Shown here: piece after piece, positions 25,621-34,484 of the stretch
How the letters are laid out: each line of letters starts with the position of its first letter
Numbering within the stretch: the first letter of the stretch is position 1
Assembly: GCF_006385785.1 (NCBI RefSeq)
Contig: NZ_VFSH01000003.1
Coordinates: 62,001 to 126,000 of the forward strand
Origin: Streptococcus shenyangsis
GTDB taxonomy: Bacteria > Bacillota > Bacilli > Lactobacillales > Streptococcaceae
Length of the DNA: 64,000 bases
Direction: 5' to 3'
The notes under the pieces: model-generated
What the model was told of the DNA's origin: nothing
Database searches by the model: none
What the model saw: only the letters and a program-made list of their open reading frames with translations
Translations under genes and position numbers: made by a program

Positions 25621-26702
25621 TGGACAGTCCAAAAAAATTAGGCTATCGTATGCCAGCAGAGTACGAACCCCATCATGGTACCCTCATGATATGGCCGACT
25701 CGACCAGGTTCATGGCCCTTTCAAGGTAAGGCAGCTAAAAAAGCTTTTAGCCAGATTATAAAAACCATAGCAGAAGGGGAAAGAGTCTATCTTTTGGTGG
25801 AGCAAGATTATCTATCTGAAGCCCAATCCTATCTTGGAGACAAGGTCGTTTATCTAGATATTCAGACAAATGATGCCTGGGCTAGAGATACAGGACCGAC
25901 CATTCTCCTCAATGATAAAAGGGAAAAGTTGGCAGTAGATTGGGCTTTTAATGCCTGGGGTGGCACCTATGACGGTCTTTATCAAGACTATGAAGATGAT
26001 GACCAAGTAGCCAGTCGTTTTGCTGAGGCCTTGGAAATGCCTGTTTACGATGCCAAACCTTTTGTGCTAGAAGGCGGAGCGATACACAGCGATGGACAAG
26101 GAACCATTCTCGTAACTGAAAGTTGCTTGCTTAGTCCTGGTCGCAATCCTCACCTGACTAAAGAGGAAATTGAGAATACCTTATTAGAGTGCCTTGGCGC
26201 TGAAAAAGTTATTTGGCTTCCTTATGGTATTTATCAGGACGAAACCAATGAACACGTTGATAATGTTGCTGCCTTTGTTGGTCCTGCAGAACTTGTTTTG
26301 GCTTGGACGGACGACGAAAGTGATCCCCAATACGCCATGTCAAAAGCAGATCTCGAACTCTTAGAGCAAGAGACAGATGCAAAAGGTCGTCCCTTCACCA
26401 TTCATAAATTGCCTATTCCTGCAGTTCGACAAGTTGTGACAGAAGAGGATTTGCCAGGCTACATCTATGAAGAAGGAGAAGAAGAGCGATACGCAGGTGA
26501 AAGGCTTGCTGCTTCCTATGTCAATTTCTATATCGCTAACAAGGCTGTCTTGGTTCCACAGTTTGATGATGTAAACGACCAAGTAGCCTTAGATATCCTC
26601 AGTAAGTGTTTCCCAGACCGTAAAGTTGTCGGAATTCCAGCCAGAGATATTCTTTTAGGTGGTGGCAATATCCACTGTATCACCCAACAAATCCCAGAAT
26701 AG
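25617..26702 (+). CDS. aguA: Agmatine deiminase
   Basis: This enzyme hydrolyses agmatine to N-carbamoylputrescine and ammonia. The 361-residue peptidyl-arginine-deiminase-fold protein has the catalytic cysteine C354 in [10 protein letters not shown]. The active-site NEHVDN (His, Asp) lies near residue 208, and ARDTGP and [10 protein letters not shown] bind the guanidinium. It overlaps nspC by 4 bp (ATGATG; either ATG could start it). It is the second step of the arginine-to-putrescine path. Confidence 0.95.
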   Translation: MMDSPKKLGYRMPAEYEPHHGTLMIWPTRPGSWPFQGKAAKKAFSQIIKTIAEGERVYLLVEQDYLSEAQSYLGDKVVYLDIQTNDAWARDTGPTILLNDKREKLAVDWAFNAWGGTYDGLYQDYEDDDQVASRFAEALEMPVYDAKPFVLEGGAIHSDGQGTILVTESCLLSPGRNPHLTKEEIENTLLECLGAEKVIWLPYGIYQDETNEHVDNVAAFVGPAELVLAWTDDESDPQYAMSKADLELLEQETDAKGRPFTIHKLPIPAVRQVVTEEDLPGYIYEEGEEERYAGERLAASYVNFYIANKAVLVPQFDDVNDQVALDILSKCFPDRKVVGIPARDILLGGGNIHCITQQIPE

Positions 26703-26711
26703 GAGAAAAAG

Positions 26712-27587
26712 ATGAGAAATGTAAAAGTTTCAGCTATTCAGATGCAATGCGCTAAGGATGTGGCAACAAATATCCAAACCGCAGAGCGTTTAGTACGTCA
26801 GGCTGCAGAACAAGGTGCACAAATTATTCTCTTACCCGAGTTGTTTGAACGTCCATACTTTTGTCAGGAACGTCAGTATGACTACTACCAGCATGCCCAG
26901 TCGGTGACAGACAATACTGCCATTCAGCATTTTAAAACCATTGCCAAGGAGTTAAAGGTCGTTTTACCAATCAGTTTCTATGAAAAAGATGGCAATGTCT
27001 TGTATAACTCTATTGCTGTCATTGATGCAGATGGTGAGGTGCTAGGTGTTTATCGGAAGACTCACATACCAGACGACCATTACTATCAAGAGAAATTCTA
27101 TTTCACACCTGGCAACACAGGCTTCAAGGTCTGGGATACTCGCTATGCCAAGATTGGTATTGGTATCTGTTGGGATCAATGGTTCCCTGAAACAGCGCGC
27201 TGTCTTGCGTTAAATGGTGCTGAATTGCTCTTTTATCCTACAGCTATCGGTTCAGAGCCAATTTTGGATACAGATAGTTGTGATCATTGGCAACGTACCA
27301 TGCAAGGGCACGCAGCAGCAAATATTGTCCCAGTTATTGCAGCCAATCGCTATGGCTTGGAAGAAGTCACTCCAAGTGAGGAAAATGGCGGACAGAGTTC
27401 CAATCTTGACTTCTACGGTTCCTCCTTTATGACGGATGAAACAGGAGCTATTCTAGAACGAGCTGAAAGACAAGCTGAAGCTGTTCTGTTAGCTACTTAT
27501 GACCTTGATAAGGGAGCAAGCGAACGCCTAAACTGGGGCTTGTTTCGAGATAGAAGACCCGAAATGTATCAACGCATTACGGACTAG
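26712..27587 (+). CDS. aguB: N-carbamoylputrescine amidase
   Basis: This nitrilase-superfamily enzyme converts N-carbamoylputrescine to putrescine, CO2 and ammonia. The catalytic triad is visible: E43 (LLPELFERPYF), K116 (YRKTHIPDD) and C153 (GIGICWDQWFPE). Its 291 residues match the family. It follows aguA by 9 bp with AGGAGAAAAAG as ribosome site and ends the operon. A terminator lies about 100 bp downstream. Confidence 0.95.
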   Translation: MRNVKVSAIQMQCAKDVATNIQTAERLVRQAAEQGAQIILLPELFERPYFCQERQYDYYQHAQSVTDNTAIQHFKTIAKELKVVLPISFYEKDGNVLYNSIAVIDADGEVLGVYRKTHIPDDHYYQEKFYFTPGNTGFKVWDTRYAKIGIGICWDQWFPETARCLALNGAELLFYPTAIGSEPILDTDSCDHWQRTMQGHAAANIVPVIAANRYGLEEVTPSEENGGQSSNLDFYGSSFMTDETGAILERAERQAEAVLLATYDLDKGASERLNWGLFRDRRPEMYQRITD

Positions 27588-27690
27588 TAGGAGAGAAATG
27601 AGAGATTCATTCTGCTAGACTCGTTTTCACTAGCAACTATAAGGATACAATGTTATCTAGTAAATGTATTTTATATTTTAACCCTCTAAG

Positions 27691-27722
27691 GCTCTCTCGC
27701 GCTTTTATGCGAGGAGCTTTTC
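27691..27722 (+). terminator. Intrinsic terminator of the polyamine operon
   Basis: GCTCTCTCGC (27691-27700) pairs with GCGAGGAGC (27709-27717) with one bulged T, then a T run. Confidence 0.75.
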
Positions 27723-27746
27723 TGTTTAAGTTTTATCAATAAAACA

Positions 27747-27755
27747 TGCTATAAT
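27747..27755 (+). promoter_or_regulatory. Extended -10 promoter for the two-component system
   Basis: TGCTATAAT, with a consensus -10 at 27750-27755, lies 22 bp before the response-regulator ATG. No good -35 box is present. Confidence 0.6.
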
Positions 27756-27777
27756 AGTTGCAGAAAGGTTGGTATTT

Positions 27778-28479
27778 ATGGCTAGGATATTGGTTATTGA
27801 AGACAATAGTGACATTCAAGAGATTTTGCGAACACTTCTTACTGAGGAGCATGAGGTAATTCAAGCCTTTTCTGGTACAGAAGGAATCATGCGTTTTGAC
27901 CAAGGTGGGATTGATCTTGTTTTGCTAGATATCATGCTTCCTGGGAAAAATGGGGATCAGGTTTTAAAAGCCATCAGGGAACAAAGTCAAATTCCAGTCA
28001 TTATGCTAACGGCTCTGAGTGATAAAAAGTTAATCAGTCAATATCTCTTAGACGGTGCCAATGATTACATAGTCAAACCTTTTGATTTGGATGAAGTCTT
28101 TGCTAGAGTTACTGTTCAATTACGCCAAAGTGCAGAAAAACAGCCTATGGAAATAGGAAAAACTGAAAATTTGTCACAAAACTTGAAAAATATCCAGTTT
28201 GATTCAGAAAGTTTTGAAATCAAAAATAGTCAGGAAATGATTCGCCTTGCCAAGAAAGAATGCTTAATTCTCCAAACTCTCCTTAAATACCCTAAGAAAA
28301 TTTTCACCAAGGAAGAACTTTATGAATTGGTCTGGGAGGATAGCTATCTACCCGGAGATAATACCCTCAATACGCATTTGAGTAATCTTCGTAAAAAATT
28401 AAACCAGCTTGACCCAAATCAAGAATATATTGAAACCATCTGGGGAGTTGGGGTAAGATTAAAAGGAGACAAGCAATGA
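27778..28479 (+). CDS. OmpR/PhoB-family response regulator
   Basis: The start was set at the ATG at 27778 after AGAAAGGTTGG rather than an in-frame TTG nine bases upstream, giving 233 residues. The receiver domain has the acidic pocket E8/D9, phospho-acceptor D51 in VLLDIMLPG, and the conserved K in IVKPFD. The C-terminal winged helix ends with the typical TIWGVGVRLKGDK. It overlaps the histidine kinase gene by 4 bp. I do not place this pair among the thirteen numbered pneumococcal two-component systems, so it looks accessory. Its target genes are unknown. Confidence 0.9.
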   Translation: MARILVIEDNSDIQEILRTLLTEEHEVIQAFSGTEGIMRFDQGGIDLVLLDIMLPGKNGDQVLKAIREQSQIPVIMLTALSDKKLISQYLLDGANDYIVKPFDLDEVFARVTVQLRQSAEKQPMEIGKTENLSQNLKNIQFDSESFEIKNSQEMIRLAKKECLILQTLLKYPKKIFTKEELYELVWEDSYLPGDNTLNTHLSNLRKKLNQLDPNQEYIETIWGVGVRLKGDKQ

Positions 28480-29354
28480 CCTACATGATAATCTTTATCC
28501 TACTGGTACTCTTAATTATTTTATCGATTGCATTGATTCGCTACCATCTAGCACTTAAAAACTTGAGTCAACAGATTGAAGACAAGATTCTCACGGGTAG
28601 TATGAAAAGAGTCGGAATCAGTATTTTTTCCAAACATTTTTTACATCTCTACCAGCAGATTGAGAATCTATTTCAGGAAGTAGAGCAGTCTCGATTGGTT
28701 ATGAAAAGGGAAAAGCAGACTCTGGATATGGCCATCAGCAATATCGCTCATGATATTCGGACACCTCTGACTATCGCTTCAGGCTACACCCAACAATTGA
28801 TAAAAACTCCTGAAAACAAAGCAGAAACCCTACAAAAAATAGCCCAGCATCTTGATTTAGTTTCCAAACGTTTGGAGGCTCTCCTAGAATATCGTCGTTT
28901 GATGGAAGGAGCTGTCAAACCGAAACTGGAAGAAGTGGATTTTTCAACTTTTATTACCAAGAAGACTCTGGCTTATTATGATGTTTTTCAGGCGGCAAAT
29001 ATCACTCTTGATTTTAAGGTTGAAGCTGGTTTGAAAATGAGGACTGATGAAGACTTGCTGGATCGAATTTTACAAAATTTGCTTGGAAATGTCCTCAAAC
29101 ATGGCAAGGAAGAAGCACGCCTATCTTTGAGAAAGGAAAAGGAACAGCTTGTCTTAGAGATTGCAAACCTTGTCAAACAGCCCATCAAAAGAATAGAAAA
29201 TCTCAGCAACCGTTTTTATTCTGAAAATCTATCTGATACGGAAGAATCCTCTGGTTTAGGCCTTTATATCACTGAGGAATTATGTCATCTTCTCGGTGCA
29301 GAGATGAAACTAAGCACAGATGGGCAATGGTTGTCGGTTTTCATTTACTTTTAA
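28476..29354 (+). CDS. Short single-TM sensor histidine kinase
   Basis: This 292-residue kinase has one N-terminal membrane helix (about 3-22) and no extracellular domain. A coiled linker (about 25-80) leads to the HisKA domain with H92 in NIAHDIRTPL, and a HATPase domain with N-box (NLLGNVLKHG) and GLGLYI motif. It is too short for an external sensor, so the signal is intramembrane, cytoplasmic or delivered by a partner protein. No partner transporter is next to it. Its stop is followed within about 150 bp by an IS200-type element, so the downstream part of the locus may have been lost. Confidence 0.88.
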   Translation: MTYMIIFILLVLLIILSIALIRYHLALKNLSQQIEDKILTGSMKRVGISIFSKHFLHLYQQIENLFQEVEQSRLVMKREKQTLDMAISNIAHDIRTPLTIASGYTQQLIKTPENKAETLQKIAQHLDLVSKRLEALLEYRRLMEGAVKPKLEEVDFSTFITKKTLAYYDVFQAANITLDFKVEAGLKMRTDEDLLDRILQNLLGNVLKHGKEEARLSLRKEKEQLVLEIANLVKQPIKRIENLSNRFYSENLSDTEESSGLGLYITEELCHLLGAEMKLSTDGQWLSVFIYF

Positions 29355-29500
29355 CGAAAAGAGGCTCGGCAAAAACTAGCTTCTAAATCATAACCACCCG
29401 TCTAACGGATGGTTTGTCCCAGGGCTATAAGCCCAAATTACCGGCCAGCGCCTAAAGACGCTGGCTTTCACTTTGTTCAAACCTTATTGCTCTTGACTCG

Positions 29501-30015
29501 TCACTTACCACTATCCCTAAAGGGATCCTCATATTCTTTTACAGTTAATTTATCTAGTGCTATATCATGCTTTACTCGTTCTCAAATTGTCATACTCGTG
29601 AAGAAATCATTCACTGGATCATTTCTTTACTCTTGAATATATTTCTTAATTGTAGCTTCATTGAGTCCCACCGTACTCATATAATAACCTTCCGCCCAGA
29701 AATGCCGATTCCCAAACTTGTACTTGAGATTGGCGTGTTTATCGAACATCATGAGTGCACTTTAATCTTTTAAATCCTCCATGAAACTTGAAGCGCTTAT
29801 CCTTGGTGAAATACTGACTAACATATGCACATGGTCTGGCATTAAGTGACCCTCGATAATTTCAACTCCTTTATAACTACACAAGCGATGAAATATTTCG
29901 CCTAAACTACTTCTATATTGATTATAGATGACTTTTCGTCTATACTTAGGGTTGAGCATAATGTGATAGAACAGTGCCACTTTGTGTGTGATAAACTATG
30001 AGCCTTTTGTGCCAT
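29501..30015 (-). pseudogene. tnpA: IS200-type transposase TnpA, frameshifted and interrupted
   Basis: Reading the minus strand from an ATG at 30015, fragments in different frames give MAQKAHSLSHTKW, then ALFYHIMLNPKYRRKVIYNQ through GHLMPDHVHMLV with the HUH histidines (H-x-H), then ALMMFDKHANLKYKFGNRHF to KKYIQE, and finally KHDIALDKLTVKEYEDPFRD before the stop at 29501-29503. There are frameshifts near 29980 and near 29762. A 55-bp insertion flanked by 8-bp direct repeats lies between YIQE and KHDIA. The gene is dead. Confidence 0.85.
29570..29632 (-). repeat. Small insertion in tnpA flanked by 8-bp direct repeats
   Basis: CTTTACTC occurs at 29570-29577 and 29625-29632 and encloses 47 bp that interrupt an otherwise continuous transposase reading. 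On the minus strand the insert begins with a palindrome, GAAAT...ATTTC. The 8-bp duplication resembles a target-site duplication, or could arise by slippage. Confidence 0.65.
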
Positions 30016-30167
30016 ATTTTTGACTCTTTCGCTTTACAATTGCCTTGAAGAGCTTTATTGTATCGTGTTTGGAGTTTTTTTGGTACAACCTTCGACGCGT
30101 ACCTGCATAGCGGGCGGTTTTTTTGTCTCGCACCTAACAGAGCGAGACGGACTGAAAGTCACATAAG

Positions 30168-30204
30168 AAAACGAGTATCTCCAACTACGGAAATGCTCGT
30201 TTTT
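30168..30204. terminator. Hairpin terminator downstream of bta
   Basis: AAAACGAG (30168-30175) pairs with CTCGTTTT (30196-30203), with further pairing inside. T-rich sequence lies on the right and A-rich on the left, so it may work in both directions. A second hairpin, GTCTCGC with GCGAGAC, lies just to its left (30125-30148). Confidence 0.65.
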
Positions 30205-30249
30205 GATAGTTAGAAGTGGGGTTTTGCTCAACCTTCTTTTTTATATCTT

Positions 30250-30597
30250 TTACAATCCTGCGAAATCTTTGATTTCTTGTGCTGACATTGAAGAGTCGCA
30301 ACGGACATTGATTTGTCCATCTGCAACATGAACAAAACCTGGTACAGTTGGAATTCCATAGCGTGAGCGGAATTCTTGCAACTCATTGAGTTGGCTTGGT
30401 TCTTCACTGTTGATGAAGTAAATGTGAGCTTTGGTTTCAGCTACGACACCTGACAATGTACCTGCAAATTTACGGCAGTAAGGGCAAGTTTTACGACCGA
30501 TGAAGAAGGTTGCAGTTTCTTTCTTATCAAGAGCTTCTTGCGCACGCGCAACTGTAGTGACTTCAAGGTCTTTGATATTATCTAAAAATTGTTCCAT
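30250..30597 (-). CDS. bta: Bta-type thioredoxin-like protein (bacteriocin transport accessory)
   Basis: This 115-residue thioredoxin-fold protein has the redox motif CPYC at about residues 38-41 (GRKTCPYCRKF) and the cis-Pro loop in GIPTVPGF. It has no signal peptide, so it is probably cytoplasmic. It matches the protein called bacteriocin transport accessory protein in pneumococcus, which there also lies beside pgm. Its own bacteriocin role is unproven. On the minus strand it follows pgm but is separated from it by a terminator. Confidence 0.88.
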   Translation of the reverse strand: MEQFLDNIKDLEVTTVARAQEALDKKETATFFIGRKTCPYCRKFAGTLSGVVAETKAHIYFINSEEPSQLNELQEFRSRYGIPTVPGFVHVADGQINVRCDSSMSAQEIKDFAGL

Positions 30598-30670
30598 GAG
30601 ATTACCTCGCTTTCATTGATAAGTCTAGTATGCCATAAAGTTTCTAAAATTGCTTAGATTTGATACGAAA

Positions 30671-30700
30671 AAAAGATGAGATTGGTTGGTCTCATCTTTT
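30671..30700 (-). terminator. Intrinsic terminator of pgm
   Basis: On the minus strand AAAAGATGAGA and TCTCATCTTTT form an 11-bp stem with a 9-nt loop, followed by a run of T. Confidence 0.85.
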
Positions 30701-30708
30701 ATAGGGCT

Positions 30709-32427
30709 TTATTTTATAAAAGCATTGATTTCTGCTTCGATGTTAGCAATCTTAGCTTGTGATTCTTCGTTTGTTTCACCTACAACTGCAATGTAGAACT
30801 TGATTTTTGGTTCTGTACCTGAAGGGCGAACGGCAATCCATGAACCGTCAGCAAGTGTGTATTTCAACACATCACTTGGAGGAGTTGTTAAGTTTGTAAC
30901 AGTTCCGTCAGCAGCAGTGGCAGTTTGAGCCTTGAAGTCTTCTACGACCGTAATAGCTGTTGCGTTCCATTCTTTTGGAGCATTGTTACGGAATTTAGCC
31001 ATAATCGCTTTGATTTGTTCAGCACCATCGACACCAGAAAGGGTAACAGAGATAGTCTTTTCTGCGTAGTAGCCGTACTCTTTGTAGATTTCTTCGATAC
31101 CGTCAGCAAGGGTCAAACCACGTGAACGGTAGTAGGCAGCAAGTTCAGCAACGACAAGAACAGCTTGGATAGCATCTTTATCACGTACGAATGGTTTAAT
31201 CAAGTAACCGAAGCTTTCTTCAAATCCCATCATGTAAGTGTGGTTGTGTTTTTCTTCGAATTCTTGAATTTTTTCAGCGATGAATTTGAAACCAGTCAAG
31301 ACGTTGAACATAGTTGCGCCGTAGCTTTCAGCAATCTTCGTTACCAAGTCAGTTGATACGATAGATTTACATAGGGCTGCATTTTCAGGAAGAGTTCCAG
31401 CATTTTTGTGGGCTTCCAAGATGTATTTAGCCATGATAGCACCGATTTGGTTACCTGAAAGGTTGAGGTAGCTACCATCTTTTTGAAGAACTTCCACACC
31501 AACACGGTCAGCATCAGGGTCAGTTGCGACAAGAACATCTGCACCAACTTGACGACCAAGTTCTTCAGCAAGTGCAAAGGCTGCTTGGCTTTCTGGGTTT
31601 GGAGATTTTACAGTTGAGAAGTCTGGGTCAGCAGTTGCTTGCGCTTCAACGACTTGAACAGAGTCAAATCCTGCTTGGGCAAGAGCACGACGAGCCAACA
31701 TTTCACCAGTACCATGAAGTGGTGTGTAGACAATTTTCATGTCTTTACCGAATTCTTCAATCAAGGCTGGGTTGATGTTTACATCTTTGACTTCTTTGAG
31801 GTATTCTACATCGACAGCTTCGCCGATAACTTCAATCAAGCCAGAAGCTTTTTCAGCTTCCACATCAGCAACTTCTACCGCAAATGGATTTTCGATTGCA
31901 CGGATATAAGTAGTCAAAGCGTCCGCGTCGTGTGGAGGCATTTGTCCACCATCTTCACCGTAAACCTTGTATCCGTTAAATGGTGCAGGGTTGTGGCTGG
32001 CTGTGACCATGATACCTGCGAAACAGTTGAGGTGACGAACTGCAAATGATAGTTCTGGAGTTGGACGAAGGCTTTCAAATACATAAGATTTGATGCCATG
32101 TTTAGCAAGAACTGCCGCAGATTCAAAGGCAAACTCTGGTGAGAAGTGACGGCTATCGTAGGCGATTGCGACACCACGTTCTTTTTCGTTTCCGCCTTTT
32201 GACTCAATCAAACGAGCCAATCCTTCAGTAGCTTGACGAACAACGTAGATGTTGATGCGGTTTGTACCAGCACCAATCAAACCACGCATACCTGCAGTAC
32301 CAAATTCAAGATTTGTATAGAAGGCATCTTCCTTTGTTTTTTCGTCCATATTTTCCAAATCTTGACGAAGGTAGTCAGGAAGCTCCGCAAAATCAACCCA
32401 TTTCTGGTAATTTTCTTGGTAAGACAT
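30709..32427 (-). CDS. pgm: Phosphoglucomutase (alpha-D-phosphohexomutase family)
   Basis: This enzyme interconverts glucose-6-phosphate and glucose-1-phosphate, feeding capsule or cell-wall sugars, lipoteichoic acid and glycogen. The 572-residue protein carries the phosphoserine loop VTASHNPAPFNGYK, the metal loop DPDADRVGV, the sugar-specificity GFEESFGYL and the phosphate-binding RPSGTEPKIKFY. The ATG follows AAAAAGGAGAATTTCA. Glucose-1-phosphate from this enzyme is the substrate of GlgC encoded 12 kb away. It lies on the minus strand against the general direction of this arm. Confidence 0.95.
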   Translation of the reverse strand: MSYQENYQKWVDFAELPDYLRQDLENMDEKTKEDAFYTNLEFGTAGMRGLIGAGTNRINIYVVRQATEGLARLIESKGGNEKERGVAIAYDSRHFSPEFAFESAAVLAKHGIKSYVFESLRPTPELSFAVRHLNCFAGIMVTASHNPAPFNGYKVYGEDGGQMPPHDADALTTYIRAIENPFAVEVADVEAEKASGLIEVIGEAVDVEYLKEVKDVNINPALIEEFGKDMKIVYTPLHGTGEMLARRALAQAGFDSVQVVEAQATADPDFSTVKSPNPESQAAFALAEELGRQVGADVLVATDPDADRVGVEVLQKDGSYLNLSGNQIGAIMAKYILEAHKNAGTLPENAALCKSIVSTDLVTKIAESYGATMFNVLTGFKFIAEKIQEFEEKHNHTYMMGFEESFGYLIKPFVRDKDAIQAVLVVAELAAYYRSRGLTLADGIEEIYKEYGYYAEKTISVTLSGVDGAEQIKAIMAKFRNNAPKEWNATAITVVEDFKAQTATAADGTVTNLTTPPSDVLKYTLADGSWIAVRPSGTEPKIKFYIAVVGETNEESQAKIANIEAEINAFIK

Positions 32428-32465
32428 TGAAATTCTCCTTTTTGTAAATTGTTTTAACCGTTCAC

Positions 32466-32494
32466 ATTATAGCACTTTTTAGCGTTTTAGTAAA
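32466..32494 (-). promoter_or_regulatory. pgm promoter
   Basis: On the minus strand TTTACT (32494-32489), a 17-bp spacer and TGCTATAAT (TATAAT at 32471-32466) make an extended promoter about 40 bp before the pgm ATG. Confidence 0.75.
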
Positions 32495-32545
32495 ACGGTA
32501 GCATAATTTTCAGAAAAGTGGTGTCATATGCCGGTTTATCAAGTC

Positions 32546-32574
32546 TTGAATGCCTTAGGGAAACATGCTATACT
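32546..32574 (+). promoter_or_regulatory. Promoter abutting the ABC-F start codon
   Basis: TTGAAT (32546-32551), a 17-bp spacer and TATACT (32569-32574) with an upstream TGC. The ATG begins 7 bases after the -10 box ends, which predicts a leaderless or nearly leaderless mRNA. Confidence 0.75.
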
Positions 32575-32580
32575 ACTTGT

Positions 32581-34482
32581 ATGATTATTTTACAAGCTAA
32601 TAAAATTGAACGTTCTTTTGCAGGAGAGGTTCTTTTTGATAATATCAACCTGCAAGTTGATGAACGAGATCGAATTGCCCTTGTTGGAAAAAATGGTGCA
32701 GGTAAGTCTACTCTTTTGAAGATTTTGGTTGGAGAAGAGGAGCCAACTAGTGGAGAAATCAATAAGAAAAAAGATATTTCTCTGTCTTATCTAGCCCAAG
32801 ATAGCCGTTTTGAGTCTGAAAATACCATCTACGATGAGATGCTTCATGTTTTTGATGACTTACGTCGGACGGAGAAACAACTTCGTCAGATGGAATTGGA
32901 GATGGGTGAAAAATCTGGTGAAGATTTGGATAAACTGATGTCAGATTACGACCGTTTATCTGAAAATTTTCGCCAAGCAGGTGGCTTTACCTATGAAGCT
33001 GATATACGAGCGATTTTGAATGGATTTAAGTTTGATGAATCTATGTGGCAGATGAAAATTGCTGAGCTTTCTGGTGGGCAAAATACTCGTCTGGCACTTG
33101 CAAAAATGCTTCTTGAAAAGCCAAATCTCTTGGTCTTGGACGAGCCAACCAACCACTTGGATATCGAAACCATTGCCTGGCTAGAGAATTACTTGGTAAA
33201 TTATAGCGGTGCCCTCATTATCGTCAGCCACGACCGTTATTTCTTGGACAAGGTTGCGACAATTACGCTGGATTTGACCAAGCATTCCTTGGATCGCTAT
33301 GTGGGCAATTACTCTCGCTTTGTCGAGCTGAAGGAGCAGAAGCTAGCTACTGAGGCAAAAAATTATGAAAAGCAACAGAAGGAAATCGCTGCTCTGGAAG
33401 ACTTTGTCAATCGTAATCTAGTCCGTGCTTCAACGACCAAACGTGCCCAATCTCGACGTAAACAACTGGAAAAAATGGAGCGTTTGGACAAACCTGAAGC
33501 TGGCAAGAAATCAGCCAATATGACTTTCCAGTCGGAAAAAACGTCAGGTAATGTTGTCTTGACTGTTGAAAATGCGGCTATTGGCTATGATGGGGAAGTA
33601 CTGTCACAACCGATTAATTTAGACCTTCGTAAGATGAATGCTGTCGCTATTGTTGGTCCAAATGGTATTGGGAAATCAACCTTTATCAAATCTATCGTGG
33701 ACCAGATTCCTTTTATCAAGGGAGAGAAGCGCTTTGGCGCTAATGTTGAGGTTGGTTACTATGACCAGACGCAAAGCAAGCTGACACCAAGTAATACGGT
33801 ACTTGATGAACTTTGGAATGATTTCAAACTGACACCAGAAGTTGAAATTCGCAACCGTCTTGGTGCCTTCCTTTTCTCAGGAGATGATGTTAAAAAATCA
33901 GTGGGCATGCTGTCAGGTGGCGAGAAAGCTCGTCTGCTTTTGGCTAAATTGTCTATGGAAAACAACAACTTCTTGATTCTGGACGAGCCAACCAACCACT
34001 TGGATATTGATAGCAAGGAAGTGTTGGAAAATGCCTTGATTGACTTTGATGGAACCTTGCTTTTTGTCAGCCACGACCGTTACTTTATCAATCGTGTGGC
34101 AACTCATGTACTGGAATTGTCTGAGAATGGTTCGACTCTTTATCTGGGAGATTACGACTACTATGTTGAGAAGAAAGCAGAAGTAGAAATGACTCAGGCT
34201 GAAGAAGCTTCAACTAACAATCAAGCAAAAGAAGCAAGTCCAATTAATGACTATCAAGCTCAGAAAGAAAGTCAAAAAGAAGTCCGCAAGCTCATGCGAC
34301 AAATCGAAAGTCTAGAAGCTGAAATTGAAGAGTTAGAAAGTCAAAGCCAAGCCATTTCTGAACAAATGTTGGAAACCAACGATGCAGGTAAACTCATGGA
34401 ATTGCAGGCTGAACTGGATAAAATCAGCCATCGTCAGGAAGAAGCTATGCTTGAATGGGAAGAATTATCAGAGCAGGTGTAA
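32581..34482 (+). CDS. ABC-F family ATPase (ribosome-associated, YdiF/Uup-like)
   Basis: The start was set at the ATG at 32581 (MIILQANKIERSF, the usual ABC-F opening) rather than an upstream in-frame ATG that lies before the promoter; length 633 residues. There are two ABC domains. The first has GKNGAGKST, LSGGQNTRLALAK and DEPTNHLD; the second has GPNGIGKST, LSGGEKARLLLAK and DEPTNHLD. They are joined by a long helical arm with a basic segment (RASTTKRAQSRRKQ). A C-terminal coiled coil (about 555-633) is rich in E, K and Q. There are no membrane helices. ABC-F proteins act on ribosomes in translation control or antibiotic protection; which applies is not clear. Confidence 0.9.
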   Translation: MIILQANKIERSFAGEVLFDNINLQVDERDRIALVGKNGAGKSTLLKILVGEEEPTSGEINKKKDISLSYLAQDSRFESENTIYDEMLHVFDDLRRTEKQLRQMELEMGEKSGEDLDKLMSDYDRLSENFRQAGGFTYEADIRAILNGFKFDESMWQMKIAELSGGQNTRLALAKMLLEKPNLLVLDEPTNHLDIETIAWLENYLVNYSGALIIVSHDRYFLDKVATITLDLTKHSLDRYVGNYSRFVELKEQKLATEAKNYEKQQKEIAALEDFVNRNLVRASTTKRAQSRRKQLEKMERLDKPEAGKKSANMTFQSEKTSGNVVLTVENAAIGYDGEVLSQPINLDLRKMNAVAIVGPNGIGKSTFIKSIVDQIPFIKGEKRFGANVEVGYYDQTQSKLTPSNTVLDELWNDFKLTPEVEIRNRLGAFLFSGDDVKKSVGMLSGGEKARLLLAKLSMENNNFLILDEPTNHLDIDSKEVLENALIDFDGTLLFVSHDRYFINRVATHVLELSENGSTLYLGDYDYYVEKKAEVEMTQAEEASTNNQAKEASPINDYQAQKESQKEVRKLMRQIESLEAEIEELESQSQAISEQMLETNDAGKLMELQAELDKISHRQEEAMLEWEELSEQV

Positions 34483-34484
34483 AG

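Larger units (their letters stand above)
29376..30130 (-). mobile_element. Decayed IS200/IS605-family insertion sequence
   Basis: The element consists of a broken Y1 (HUH) transposase gene and end hairpins. Downstream of tnpA lie GCCAGCG-N8-CGCTGGC (near 29453-29474), GGGC-TATAA-GCCC (near 29422-29434) and an AACCA/TGGTT palindrome (near 29389-29412). IS200 elements lack terminal inverted repeats and use such hairpins instead. The outer limits are approximate. It separates the two-component system from bta. Confidence 0.75.

Noticed and set aside
29409..29773. + strand ORFs in the IS region
   Set aside because: They are antisense to the broken transposase. The minus-strand reading gives clear TnpA fragments.
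30925..32447. Several + strand ORFs opposite pgm
   Set aside because: They are shadows of the pgm coding strand, without ribosome sites or recognisable domains.
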